Part shown: one piece after another, positions 1 to 11,300 of the stretch
Numbering within the stretch: position 1 is the stretch's first letter
Layout: each line of letters opens with the position of its first letter
Source of the DNA: Yamagishiella unicocca
Taxonomy: Eukaryota > Chlorophyta > Chlorophyceae > Chlamydomonadales > Volvocaceae
Direction: 5' to 3'
Length of the DNA stretch: 64,000 nucleotides
Assembly: GCA_003116995.1 (NCBI GenBank)
Contig: BDSL01000077.1
Span: 124,001 to 188,000 of the forward strand
Position numbers and translations under genes: made by a program
Notes under the pieces: model-generated
The model's input: only the letters and a program-made list of their open reading frames with translations
What the model was told of the DNA's origin: nothing
The model's database searches: none

Positions 1-460
1 GCCGCCTGGTGGCTTCAGTTATCTTCGTGGTTTCCCGCGCGCAATATGTTGATCACCTGTTCCACGAGCCTGGAGGCTACTTAATGTATGGCAAATGGCG
101 CACACGATGTGTTTGTGGAGGGCGACTTCCTGCCCAGCTTGCATGCCAGTGTGAAGGCCCACCAGCCAGATCACTCCCCACCTTCAACTATTCAACTAGT
201 GAGGACACATGGGGGACTGAGTCCGCCATGGAGTTCCAGTTCTATTGGGCGCCCCACTTTGCTCCGTCGGTATGATGGCGGCGGCATTGTTCAGCCAGCG
301 CTGCACGAATACTTCGGCATAACAGATGGCGCAGATATTATGATTGCTGGGCCCATGTATCACGATTCATCATCTACAGACTATGCAAGCTTCCGAGCGA
401 GAGGCTCTCGTCACTTACTTCTGCTTACTTCGAACTGTTGGAACTCAAGGGCAAGCACAA
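1..460 (+). pseudogene. Broken fragment of a PC-esterase-like gene
   Basis: This stretch aligns base by base with positions 2099-2515 of the intact gene at 1579-2862, starting at the codons for GRLVAYLRG and running through the FEL(L)ALKGK region, where similarity stops near 455-460. The reading frame is destroyed by many short insertions: about 5 bases near 17, 4 near 40, 4 near 88, a larger insertion near 188-200, 4 near 268, 3 near 368, 4 near 398 and 10 near 420. Several of the added bases repeat adjacent sequence. The left part lies outside the window, so the 5' half cannot be judged. It is a dead copy of the neighbouring family and no intact product is expected. Confidence 0.88.
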
Positions 461-1578
461 AAACACCACCCTGCCCAAACAGCAGCCAAGACGCAACAGC
501 ATATCTAACTGACGTCACGGCCGCCAGACGCCGCAGAACGAAACACGCAACACGGCGCAACCCGCACGAAACAGCAGCTGGAAAGGGGGACAACTGACAA
601 GAAGCCCGCCGGGGAGAGCAGCCCCATAAAGGATTCGGCAAGGGGCAGGGGACGAACCTAGAAGAGTCACAACCCACGGACGGGCCGACCACCACGAGAA
701 CCAGCAAATAAAAGGAATAGCAGCACAAAGGGCCGTTGACGATGGGTCTTTAATCGGGGTGACGACGGGAAAGGTTTCCCAGTTCCAGGAACTACGCGTT
801 TCATTTGCAGCATAATAATATTGGTAGCGATTATATTTGATTGGAGTAATTTCCGACCGTTAAGGCAGGGGCCTCGGAAAAGGCGTCAAGGGGCCTCACC
901 CCTTTAGATACCACCAAATACTAACTGTGGACTCTTCAGGCAAGTAACGTGCGAGCAATTACAATAATAATAATAAGACGTTATTAAAAAAGGCTTTGCA
1001 AATTCATCGTACTCGCACGCGCGGTGTACTACTCGTAGTCGCGTGCGCGCGGTAATAAAAAGTGAATTTGAGACTCAGCTTTGTGACCACAGCCGATTTT
1101 AGCTGAGACTTAATGGCACAAACCTAAATCTGTGACCTTATACCGCAAGCTTAGCTGCGTGCGTAAAGCCATATTTCGCGACAAACAACATACCGGGACA
1201 CGTACATACACCTATAAAAATACAAGGCCTCTTCTGCTGATGGGTTCGCTCAGGCTTGAGGACACTGAACAACCTTATTGTTAGTGAAATTAAAGCTAGT
1301 GGCTTCGCCTGCTGGCGTTGAAGACTTAGCCGCAGCCCAGTCGCCGCCGGTTGTGACTGCTGATAAGAGCAGCAAACTGTGGACATACAGGCTTTGGCGA
1401 CATCTGGCCTTATGTAAGTTGTGCTTGCCCCTCCGCGTCTACGCACCGCCCAACACGCACCGCCCATTAAATGGCGAGATGTAAATTGCTGCCGCATCGG
1501 CTATGCAGGACATCCAAGGGCTTACTTGACAGACGCAAATCGTGCATGATCTAAACACCTAGCTGTGACAAGACCACA
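461..1578. other. Intergenic, no gene seen
   Basis: No open frame here resembles a protein family or has plausible splice sites. It holds AT-richer DNA with ATAATAATAATA-type runs near 962-975. The last few hundred bases are presumably the promoter and 5' leader of the gene starting at 1579, but I see no recognisable promoter element. Confidence 0.5.
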
Positions 1579-2862
1579 ATGCGGCAATTAGTAGCAGCCG
1601 TTACATGGCTACTGGCCTGTGGGCTCATTATCAGGCCTCACGGCCTTGCCACAGCGAGACGGCTCGCGGGAGATAGCCTTACGCCAGAGAGTTTGAGCTG
1701 CAGCACGAGTGATTTTGCCAACCTCACTTACGTTGGGATGGAATGTCACCCGTCAAACGTTTGGCCCGGAGTTCCGTGCCCTATGACTGGCGCGTGCGTC
1801 CCGGCCTGCTCTCGATGTGTGAACTGGCGACGAGGTCGGATGCCTTTGGCAGAGGCGGCGGCCAGGCAAAATTCGGAACATAAAAAGGCAATGAATCTCT
1901 CGGCGTTTCTGTACGCACCAAAAGGGCCCTGTGACAGCTCGATTTGGGGCGCCGGCTCCTGGGCCAGCGAAACATGGATCCCTTCGGACAAGCACCCGCA
2001 GTGCAGCAACAAGTTCATGTCTCCGGGAACCATCTACCAGTGCTTGAAGGGCAAGCGTGTGATGCTTTTGGGTGACAGCATGATAAGGCCGCTGCTAGGC
2101 CGCCTGGTGGCTTATCTTCGTGGTTTCCCGCAATATGTGGATCACCTGTTCCACGAGCCTGGAGGCTACTTCATGGCAAATGGCACGCACGATGTGTTTG
2201 TGGAGGCCGACTTCCTGCCCAGCTTGCATGCCAGTGTGAAGGCCCACCAGCCAGATCACTCCCCACCTTCAACTCCGGAGGACACATGGGGTACTGAGTC
2301 CACCATGGAGTTCCAGTTCTATTGGGCGCCCCACTTTGCTCGGTATGATGGCGGCGGCATTGTTCAGCCAGCGCTGCACGAACACTTCGGCATAACAGAT
2401 GGCGCAGATATTATGATTGCTGGGCCCATGTATCACGATTCATCTACAGACTATGAAAGCTTCCGAGAGGCCCTCGTCACTTACTTCGAACTGTTGGCGC
2501 TCAAGGGCAAGCGAATTTCACAGTTTTATTGGATTGCTTCGTTCCCAAAGCCAGGGGAGAGCCCGGACACCTTCAAGACACGGAATTACCTCATGAAGAT
2601 CTTTGTGCAAATGTTGAATGATCGCGCCTTGTTCGGTGAGGCAACGGTTCCCAACCACTCGTTTTACGTGGACACCGGCAGGATGTCACACACTGGGCCT
2701 TTCCCGAGAGCAGATGCGTACCACTATCAATGCAATAAACATGGGATTTTCCCTGGAGGCCTTTCAAACGACCTCGTGGGTGTCGCAAGCAACCTGGATT
2801 GCAGGGATCCGTTTAACCTGAACGTAATGCAGACTATCCTCAAGGTTGCTTGCAATCAGTAA
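1579..2862 (+). CDS. Secreted PC-esterase/SGNH-like protein (copy A), intronless
   Basis: An uninterrupted 427-codon frame. The first about 25 residues form a signal peptide (basic MRQ, then a hydrophobic Leu/Ala/Val stretch). The mature part is Cys-rich (residues 41-82) and followed by an SGNH/PC-esterase core: VMLLGDSMIR gives the GDS nucleophile motif at 165-167, and DAYH at 379-382 fits the C-terminal DxxH catalytic motif of the PMR5/TBL/NXPE superfamily. Family members acylate or de-acylate extracellular glycans; the substrate here cannot be read from sequence. The start is the first ATG and is followed directly by the signal peptide. There are no introns, unlike most genes in the window. 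It is nearly identical to 4662-5963 from residue 45 onward but differs in the first 44 residues. Enzyme class is inferred from two motifs, not from full-length similarity. Confidence 0.8.
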   Translation: MRQLVAAVTWLLACGLIIRPHGLATARRLAGDSLTPESLSCSTSDFANLTYVGMECHPSNVWPGVPCPMTGACVPACSRCVNWRRGRMPLAEAAARQNSEHKKAMNLSAFLYAPKGPCDSSIWGAGSWASETWIPSDKHPQCSNKFMSPGTIYQCLKGKRVMLLGDSMIRPLLGRLVAYLRGFPQYVDHLFHEPGGYFMANGTHDVFVEADFLPSLHASVKAHQPDHSPPSTPEDTWGTESTMEFQFYWAPHFARYDGGGIVQPALHEHFGITDGADIMIAGPMYHDSSTDYESFREALVTYFELLALKGKRISQFYWIASFPKPGESPDTFKTRNYLMKIFVQMLNDRALFGEATVPNHSFYVDTGRMSHTGPFPRADAYHYQCNKHGIFPGGLSNDLVGVASNLDCRDPFNLNVMQTILKVACNQ

Positions 2863-3119
2863 GCGGTTGATGACGGATTTGGGCGGGTCATTTACATCGG
2901 GAACATCTCAGTGTGCGCACTCCTGCAGGTTCTGCGCTAGGACAACAGGAATGATGCACTATGTAGCTGCGTGCTGTATGTTCCTTGCTGTTGGGTGAGC
3001 TAGCGGAGAATTAACATGCGATAGGAGAGCTTAGATAGTTTCCATCGTTATTAGAGAGGCAGTTAAGTAGCACAATACCAGCAGTACGTCTGGAACATAC
3101 CAGTACGTCTTGTGGACAC

Positions 3120-3124
3120 TGTAA
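3120..3124 (+). terminator. TGTAA poly(A) signal for copy A
   Basis: TGTAA, the usual volvocine polyadenylation signal, lies 258 bases after the stop codon of the gene at 1579-2862. A second TGTAA lies further on near 3979. Which one is used is not known. Confidence 0.45.
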
Positions 3125-4482
3125 TATCTTACTATAAATCAAGGATGCCTTTTAATTTTGCCTTGCCCTTGTTCACTGCTGCGATGAGTCACGCCTCGTG
3201 CCGTACATACACCGGTAGCGGTCAGTAACCTAAAAGGAAAGGCGCTTAGCCAAGGATAGCAGCGCAAATAATAGATATGGGAGGAGAGTCCAAAGCAAGG
3301 GAAGGCCGTCGAATGAAAAGTGTGGCCCAGGCGCACAGGTAGCGAGGAGGCTTCGCCACCTGCTGTGGCAGCAGGCGCGAGGGAATTGCTGTGCCTGTGG
3401 CAACAGGGGAGCGCGACGAACGAGGTATGCCATGCGGAGAAGCAGCGGGCAGGTAGGCTAGCTACGGTGTCGTCAAGCCTGGGCGAACTCAGGACAATAA
3501 GAGGTGCCCAAGTTAGCATAGTTCTACAGTATGGCCAGCTAAGTCTCCAGATAACGTGTTTCTGCGGCAGCGCCATATACATATGTCTATTTGGGGGGGC
3601 GTCATATGGTGAGGGCGTCGACCTCGCCAGGGTACGCGGTATCATCCAGTATCATCCGTGGCTGGCCGGGTGCAATTTTAATACTCTCAAAGCGACGTCT
3701 GTGAAGGGGTTTCTGCCATGCAGGCCAACTTTGTACTCAGGCAGCCATGTATGCAGCACGCACATTCATGCGCCCTTGCAAGTAAGGTTCAGGCGATGGT
3801 TCGGATTCATGCCTCAGGTGCTGGTCTACTACTGTTGCGCACAGGACACCCTGGCATCACCACGCACTAAACACCACAGCGTCGCAAACATAGCAGCTTA
3901 CTTGCATGTCCATGCCGATTCACCACGGTTCACCCAGCGTGCAACACCGATATAACATGATACGTCTGGGTCTTGAGCCCACTGTAATCGCGCGTTACTT
4001 CTAACTACCAACTACTCTTAACTGCATTCATGCAATCTTCGCCAATAACTTACCATCCTTCCAGCCACGTTCTTTGCGTCGCAGTTACAAGACTACTGCT
4101 GTAGATAGACATGCATGCCCTTCGCTTGGAATAAATTCCATCCGGTGCGCCGCCATTGCCGTGGGGACGTGCACCATGCAAACACATAACGAACTGCAGT
4201 AAGGTGCAGTAAGGTGCAGTAAAACCAGCAGCTCTACCTTTTAATGAGCCTGTGTCTCAGCGAGCATCTATAAGGCGCGAGGTGCAACGCGAATAGCGCA
4301 CGCAACCAACGCTGTTACGTCGTCCGTTCCTCAGCCGTCCTGCTGGCCCCCCGTGGCTATGGCAACCGACTCCGCACAACGTAAGTGAGGTGCAGATACA
4401 ATGATATCTGATCCTCACGCATATGAAGGTCTTTTACGAACGTAATCATTTTTATGTAAGCGATCTGCCTGCTCAGCATGCG

Positions 4483-4487
4483 TTACA
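4483..4487 (-). terminator. TGTAA poly(A) signal for copy B
   Basis: TTACA on the plus strand, read as TGTAA on the minus strand, 175 bases past the stop codon of the minus-strand gene ending at 4662. It mirrors the signal found for copy A. Confidence 0.45.
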
Positions 4488-4661
4488 AAATAAGCCCCCT
4501 GTCCGAGCGTCGGACCTCAGCCAGCCCGTCCCCAAGCGCAGCAGAAGCGACAGCAGATGTCAGCACGTGATTTACTTTCGCAGCTTAGGAAAGTAAAGAG
4601 CAGCTCGAAAGTGTTTGTGGTTGCCATGGCCGACATACACTGGCACGCAGTCATCAACCGC

Positions 4662-5963
4662 TTACTGATTGCAAGCAACCTTGAGGATAGTCTGCATCAC
4701 ATTAAGGTTAAACAAATCCCTGCAATCCAGGTTGCTTGCGACACCCATGAGGTCGTTTGAAAGGCTGTCGGGGAAAATCCCATGTTTGTTGCACTGGTAG
4801 TGGTACAAGTCTGCTCTCGGGAAAGGCCCAGTGTGTGACATCCTGCCGGTGTCCACGTAAAACGAGTGGTTGGGAACCGTTGCCTCACCGAACAGGGCGC
4901 GATCATTCAACATTTGCACAAAGATCTTCATGAGGTAATTCCGTGTCTTGAAGGTGTCCGGGCTCTCCCCTGGCTTTGGGAACGAAGCAATCCAATAAAA
5001 CTGTGAAATTCGCTTGCCCTTGAGCGCCAACAGTTCGAAGTAAGTGACGAGGGCCTCTCGGAAGCTTTCATAGTCTGTAGATGAATCGTGATACATGGGC
5101 CCAGCAATCATAATATCTGCGCCATCTGTTATGCCGAAGTGTTCGTGCAGCGCTGGCTGAACAATGCCGCCGCCATCATACCGAGCGAAGTGGGGCGCCC
5201 AATAGAACTGGAACTCCATGGTGGACTCAGTACCCCATGTGTCCTCCGGAGTTGAAGGTGGGGAGTGATCTGGCTGGTGGGCCTTCACACTGGCATGCAA
5301 GCTGGGCAGGAAGTCGGCCTCCACAAACACATCGTGCGTGCCATTTGCCATGAAGTAGCCTCCAGGCTCGTGGAACAGGTGATCCACATATTGCGGGAAA
5401 CCACGAAGATAGGCCACCAGGCGGCCTAGCAGCGGCCGTATCATGCTGTCACCCAAAAGCATCACACGCTTGCCCTTCAAGCACTGGTAGATGGTTCCCG
5501 GAGACATGAACGTGTTGCTGCACTGCGGGTGCTTGTCCGAAGGGATCCATGTTTCGCTGGCCCAGGAGCCGGCGCCCCAAATCGAGCTGTCACAGGGCCC
5601 TTTTGGTGCGTACAGAAACGCCGAGAGATTCATTGCCTTGTTATGTTCCGGATTTTGCCTGGCCGCCGCCTCCGCCAAAGGCATCCGACCTCGTCGCCAG
5701 TTCACACATCGAGAGCAGGCCGGGACGCACGCGCCAGTCATAGGGCACGGAACTCCGGGCCAAACGTTTGACGGGTGACATTCCATCCCAACGTAAGTGA
5801 GGTTGGCAAAATCGCTTGCGCTGCAGTTTGAACCGTATGACATCCTGAGACCTCCTTGTGGAATGGCGTCGACTGCTAATTTTCTCGCCATTGACAGGCC
5901 TTGAGTAGCTCTGGTGAGGCAAATGGCCAGTAACAGTATTACAGTTGCCGACGGTTGCCGCAT
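4662..5963 (-). CDS. Secreted PC-esterase/SGNH-like protein (copy B), intronless
   Basis: A 433-codon uninterrupted frame, convergent with copy A. It has its own signal peptide (hydrophobic VILLLAICL segment after MRQPSAT) and an N-terminal region of about 50 residues that differs clearly from copy A. From SDFANLTY onward only about eight residues differ (for example QNPEHNKA for QNSEHKKA, DLYH for DAYH, FPDSLSNDLM for FPGGLSNDLV). The GDS motif (VMLLGDSMIR) and a C-terminal DxxH (DLYH) are both kept, so it should be active if copy A is. The abrupt change from divergent to near-identical sequence suggests gene conversion between the copies. Role as for copy A: extracellular or secretory-pathway glycan esterase/acyltransferase, by inference. 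Confidence 0.8.
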   Translation of the reverse strand: MRQPSATVILLLAICLTRATQGLSMARKLAVDAIPQGGLRMSYGSNCSASDFANLTYVGMECHPSNVWPGVPCPMTGACVPACSRCVNWRRGRMPLAEAAARQNPEHNKAMNLSAFLYAPKGPCDSSIWGAGSWASETWIPSDKHPQCSNTFMSPGTIYQCLKGKRVMLLGDSMIRPLLGRLVAYLRGFPQYVDHLFHEPGGYFMANGTHDVFVEADFLPSLHASVKAHQPDHSPPSTPEDTWGTESTMEFQFYWAPHFARYDGGGIVQPALHEHFGITDGADIMIAGPMYHDSSTDYESFREALVTYFELLALKGKRISQFYWIASFPKPGESPDTFKTRNYLMKIFVQMLNDRALFGEATVPNHSFYVDTGRMSHTGPFPRADLYHYQCNKHGIFPDSLSNDLMGVASNLDCRDLFNLNVMQTILKVACNQ

Positions 5964-7997
5964 GGTTTCGCGTGGACGTGATTACAACTGATCCCTTACG
6001 CTCCTTTCGAGAGCTTTGTTTGCCCTGCGGAAATCACGGCAGTCCACGTGTTAGTATGGATCGCAACGGCGCCTCCAACAGTTGCAAAGGGTCGAGTGGT
6101 GCAACTGCCCCACTAGCTTAGACAAATACCGGTAACTAAACTTACAATTAATGCTTTCCAAAATGTAGCCGTTGTTCCCAGCCCTCGCAATACGTATAAT
6201 AATCGGCAGGCTGCTGCGACTGGGCCACGGCCCGAGGCGTGTCGATGCTGGGCAATACCGCTCTTAGAAGACTTCACGGTATATTTATACTATAGTATAT
6301 ATTTGGATCTGGGTGGCGGCTATAGGCTACTCCTCAAGCGGTGAATGTTGCCCGTATCGAACGTGGGAAGGTCGCTGTCTTTCTGGTTGCAGCTAGGCCA
6401 CCATACTGCTAATCGCACATAACATTTCTTATGGTTGAAGGCCATAAGAGGCCACACGTGCAAAGAAATTCGCAATTACGTTCTTTGACATGCCTGCTGC
6501 TTACATGAATAAGGTGCCCGAATTCATCACCGTGCGAGCAGACAACTGTTAAGTAGTGCAGTGCACTTGCATCCCAAAATTGGGAAAGCGAACGGACGGA
6601 CACACACGGGTCGAAACGTCAAAAGGTGGGAGGTAGGAAGGCTAAAAAATTCCGGCATGATACGTTGCGCTCACCAGATGGAAGATGTAGTTAAAGGTAT
6701 AGTTTCCCGAGTCTGCCAGCGGTAAATGTCGGTCAGCCCGTGATCTTTCCCTCGGTTTTTCCCCGCATCTCATCGCGTGGGCGTTTGGGCTGCTTCGAAA
6801 GTAAAATGTCCCGCGGGCAATGCACAATTGTCGGACGCTCTTAGGAAAATCGGTCAATTGCTGGGTGGGCGCACACCACGCAAGTCGCCAAGTTTGTCGG
6901 GCACCGTTGGTGCGACCCTGTCCGACCCTGTCCGACCTAGGATAGACCGACCACGCGTAAAAAGCTGGGCGACGACATCCATGCATAAAGGTAAATATTT
7001 GGATAGCTGTAGCTGGGAACCAAGAACCACCGCAAACAACTATGCATTGTCTTGGGCTGCGTGGCACAGGAGCTTTCGCACCACACCAGGACCCGACCGG
7101 ACAGGCATTGGAGCGCCTGGAAGCACCACACGGCACCACACGCCTAGCTATCCAATCGCCTGTGCGTCCAGTCGGGACGGTACAGCCGTGCGCGGTTCTA
7201 GCTCTGAACCCAGTGCGAGGATTGTCCATTTCCTGCACACGCCTGCACCGCACGTTGCCGCCGATTGGCACACCTCCGAGTCTTGGCCCCAAGCTCCACT
7301 TCCCGATTCAACGTCTCCTGAGCTTCGGCTCATTTGGGCTGCCCTCTGGGTGCGCCTGCGCGCAGCCTCACCTTTCATACTTGTTTCCCGCTGGAAGTTG
7401 CTGACTGCTGACTTCGCTGGTGCGCTTTCGCTGCAATCCGCTGCAATCCGCTGCAAGTGTTTATGCCTTCGGCTTGTGGCCATTCCCCTTGGTCTTTTTT
7501 CTTTTCCTGGCTCGACCACTTACACCCACAAGACAGGGCCAGAAGCAGGTGACACGGCATCACGTGCCGGCCGGCTGTCGCGCGCAAATGTCCGAGGCCT
7601 CGGATAAGGCAGCGCCTCGGCTTTCACTCCAAATTAACCGCTTTCCCTAAGGCGTTGCGCCCGTCGACGCAACAGGCTCACACGCCCACTGTTGCAACCT
7701 TGCGAACCATGGGTCGCTGGCTGGAAAGTCCTGCCCTGTGCGGCACGGGCCAGACAGTAACGAGACACCGCATCGTACGACACACACACGCACCATGCCG
7801 TGCCGTGCCGTACGGCACCGACGGTCGCAGCCGCTGTCGGCAACACACATGCGGCCGGTCGTCCACATCTTAACATACGGGCGATGCCAACCAAGTGCCA
7901 GCTAGGACTGCATCCGAGCGCCTAGCTAGGCGTTCCCAGCCCGTACGTCGCACGCCCCCTCTCACCACTACCGTACACACCCGCAGCTTACGGGATG

Positions 7998-8037
<40 letters not shown>

Positions 8038-8372
8038 CGCCTGGCCTCGCAAGCAGGCTCCGGATTTTTCGCAGCAGCAACCCCAATGTGGCTACCGGTA
8101 GCTCGTGGCCGCAGCCGTGTGGCGCGGCGACCCTCCCCTCTCCTTCTACCATCCTGCTCCGAGCGAACAAGGAACTAAGCCACACACGCAGCGCACTGTC
8201 GCCGCCGCCACCACCACCACCACTAGCCCAACAACACCATAAACCGGTTAGCTAGAACCACCACCACCACCACCACCACCGCCCCCAACATCGCCCCCGC
8301 CACCACCACCGCCACCTCCGTTGCTACTCGCCGCAGCGTCACTGCCAGCTAGCGCACCACTCGTCAGGCACT
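5964..8372. other. Intergenic, repeats only
   Basis: No supported gene. Several overlapping open frames at 6640-7870 exist on both strands, with no family motif or consistent splice structure. The region holds small repeats: CGCTGCAATC units near 7428-7456, a GCAG tetranucleotide run at 7996-8038 and CCA runs near 8204-8282. The 3' untranslated region of the Der gene ending at 8373 must lie here. Confidence 0.5.
7996..8038 (+). repeat. GCAG tetranucleotide microsatellite
   Basis: About ten perfect GGCA/GCAG units in a row. It gives rise to spurious poly-residue open frames on both strands. Confidence 0.9.
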
Positions 8373-11300
8373 TCAGTATCGGCCGCCGCCGCCGCCACCG
8401 CGGCCGCCGCCACCGCCACCACGGCCGCCGCCACCGCCTCGCCTGTCGCCACCGCTTCGTCTCTCGCCGCCACCTCGCCTCTCCCCGCCCGCCGCCGCCG
8501 CGCCCGATGCCGCCGACGGCACCGGCCTGGCGCGCGGGTCCCGCTTGGGCTTGCCGCGCCAGAAGAGGCGGAGCGGTGAACCCGGGAAGCCTGTTGGGGT
8601 ACGGCACAACGCAGAGCGAGGGCGGGGCGGGGTCACTTAGGGTTGGAGCGGGCGTTTTGCCTCGGCTGTACGCCGTTTTGTACGGCGTTTTGCCTCGGCT
8701 GTACGCCCCCAAACGATTACGGTCTAGCCGTGCGCGCCCGGAGTGAGTCGTACGGCACCAGGAGTGGAGCGCGGGCATTATGGTACGGCAAGTGTCGTTG
8801 TGACTCACCGATGTTGTCCCGCAGCTGCCTCTCCATGTAACGCCGGTAGTCGTCGGTGAACAGCTTCTCGTCGTTCACGAAGAACACAAACGAGGGAGGG
8901 CGAGTGCCAGCCTGAGGCGGGGAACGGGGGGGCGCAGGTAGGGGGCGGGTCAAATGAGGAGGGTGGAGGCGGGTGAGGAAGGGAGTGTGCTCGGGGTTCG
9001 CGAATGGCGTTGAGGAGGTGCCAAACCCACAAGTCCGCAATTCCGCAATCCCGCAGAATTCCGCGATTCCGCATTTTCGCAAAATTCCGCAAGTCCAACC
9101 TGGGTGGCGTAGTAGATGCGGCCTTTGCGCAACGAGCCTCGCTGCATGGGCGGCGCTTTCCACTGCGTCGCCTCCTTGAGCACCATGTTGAGGGTGGCTG
9201 TGGGCACCCGTCGGCGGTGCTGCTGGCCCGCCTCCAGCACCGCCTCCAGCACGTCATCCACGTGGCGGCCTGGGGGCATCACGGGGGAAGGGAAGAGTCG
9301 GAACGGGGCCCGGGAGGAAGACCCGTGGATGCGAGGAAAAACCCGGGAGGGGAGAGGGGCGAGAGAACAGGTGGAGGCGCGGGGAGAAGGAAACGGGCAG
9401 CAGCACGCCACGCTTCTGCACCTGCCGCACCTCCTGCACCTCGCGTGTTTTTGGCCCCGCTGCCGCTCCCGTGCGCCTTCTTATGCGAAAGGTGGAACGA
9501 CTAAACCCTAAACCCTTCACCCTTAACCGGTGCAATACCGCACCATCCCTTCCCCCTTCTCCAGCATGCATCTCAAAACGTCTGTTCTACACGGTTTTTT
9601 CTCGCATCCACGGGCCTTCCTCGAAGTCCCCCCCTTCGGGCGAGCCAGCGAGGCGACCGGCCCTCCCGCCTCACCGTTGATCGCCGAGGTGCACACGACG
9701 CTGGCCCAGCTGACGTGGCGCAGCTGCGCGCGCACGTTCTCCGCCATCTTCTCCACCGTCCACAGGCGGGGGTCCACCCGGTCCCACTTGTTGACGACCA
9801 CCACCACCGCCTTGCCCTCCGAGGAGAACATCTCGCTCAGACGGAAGTCCTGGCCGGGCGGGCGGGGTGGAAGGGGGAGGGATGCGAGGAAACATGCCGG
9901 TGAATCAGCATGGCGAGATTGGGCGTTAACGGTGGTAGTGGGGGGGTTGATAAGAAAATCCGCGAATCCACGGCGGTAGTGGGGGGGAGGGAGGGAGGGC
10001 TGGAGAGGAGAGGCGTTAGGAATGGGGAGCGGGAGCGCCACTGCGCCAGACGCAGGTGGAGGGGTCCAGGTTGATGGTGGTTACCGGTGGTTAATATGGT
10101 TGATGGCGCGGGGCTCAACGCAGGGGCGGTCATGAGCGACCGAGATCAGCGGCTCCGAAACCAGCAAACCTCATCGCATCCCACACGGGCTCTCCTCGCA
10201 ACCCCCACCCACCCCACCCCACCCCACCCCACCCCATCACACACCTGCTGCGTGATGCCCTCCACCGCGTCGATCACCAGCACCGCCACGTCAGCCCGCC
10301 GTACCGCCCGCATGGCGCGGTCCACCGACAGCTGCTCCGCGCCGTCTGGGCTGTCCGCCACCTTGCTGCGCTTCCGGATGCCCGCCGTGTCGATGAGCTT
10401 GAGGTTCTGGCCGCTGGGCAGCGTCACCCGGGTGTCCACCGCGTCCCGGGTGGTGCCGCTCATGTCGCACACGATGGACCGCTCCTCGCCGGCGATGGCG
10501 TTGAGCAGGCTGCTCTTGCCTGGCGGCTCGCGGTGGCGGGTTGGAGGGCGGAGAGGGGAGGGTCGCGGTGGCGGGTTAGAGGGCGGAGAGGGGAGGGTCC
10601 AATGGCAGGTTGGGATGCTAACCATGGTACGGTTTGGTTTGGGGGGATTGGGAAGAGCCGCGACTGACGAGTTGCGCAATCGGGCGCCCGTTTGGTTTGT
10701 TGCTTTTTGTACGGAAGCCGTTTGGAAAACCTTTTTTCCCGCAGCCCTGAGCGACACGGCCCCGGGGGGGGGGGTAAATGTGGGACGGTGTTTTCACAGC
10801 TTGCGCTAGCAAGCGACGTGCAGTGAAGGCAGCATCGGTTTGCCTTGCGGGTGAGTGGCTGCGCACGTGAAGGGGGGGGGGCGCGAAGGGGGGGGTCGCG
10901 CAGCTGCGGACGGGCACCGGGTAACGCCGCGCGCTGGTGTCCGCGAGAGGAAAGCAAGAGCAAACGTGCAACTTCTGGACAACACGCATCCAGAGAATAC
11001 TTTGGTGTGGACGTTTGCTGTTGAATGGTCTGGTCTTTCCAAGGTTTAGTTCCGGGGCGCACGTTTCGGTCGCGACTTTCGGCGGGCGTGAGCCGAGGTT
11101 GAGGGTCAAACAGGCCCCCACCGCTCCCAACTGGACGTTTGGGGTAAGGGTAGCACGCAACAGCGGACTGCACAGCTCTTTTCTTCCGTGTATACAAGGA
11201 TCAGGATAGCGTCAGGTGTTTGGCTAACAGGATGAAGGTACGGACGCATCGATTCACTGTCGATGACCCGCCACGCCATGACCCTACAGGCGCCGCAATG

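Larger units (their letters stand above)
2863..4661. other. Spacer between the two inverted gene copies
   Basis: About 1.8 kb containing the 3' untranslated regions of the two convergent PC-esterase genes and no convincing gene. It holds a short 10-bp tandem repeat (GTGCAGTAAG type) at about 4194-4222. Open frames near 3139-3955 have no family features. Confidence 0.5.
1711..5813. repeat. Large inverted repeat formed by the two gene copies
   Basis: Arms 1711-2862 and 4662-5813 (1152 bp each, no length difference) are near-identical and in opposite orientation, separated by a 1.8-kb loop. The arms start at the codon for Asp in SDFANLTY and end at the stop codons. Flanks on both sides are unrelated, so this is duplicated coding sequence and not a transposon with terminal repeats. 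Confidence 0.85.

Noticed and set aside
3139..3955. Two overlapping frames of 168 and 211 codons in the spacer
   Set aside because: They overlap on opposite strands within the 3' regions of the two esterase genes and have no domain features.
6642..7870. Overlapping open frames on both strands
   Set aside because: No start context, splice pattern or family similarity; typical of GC-rich noncoding DNA.
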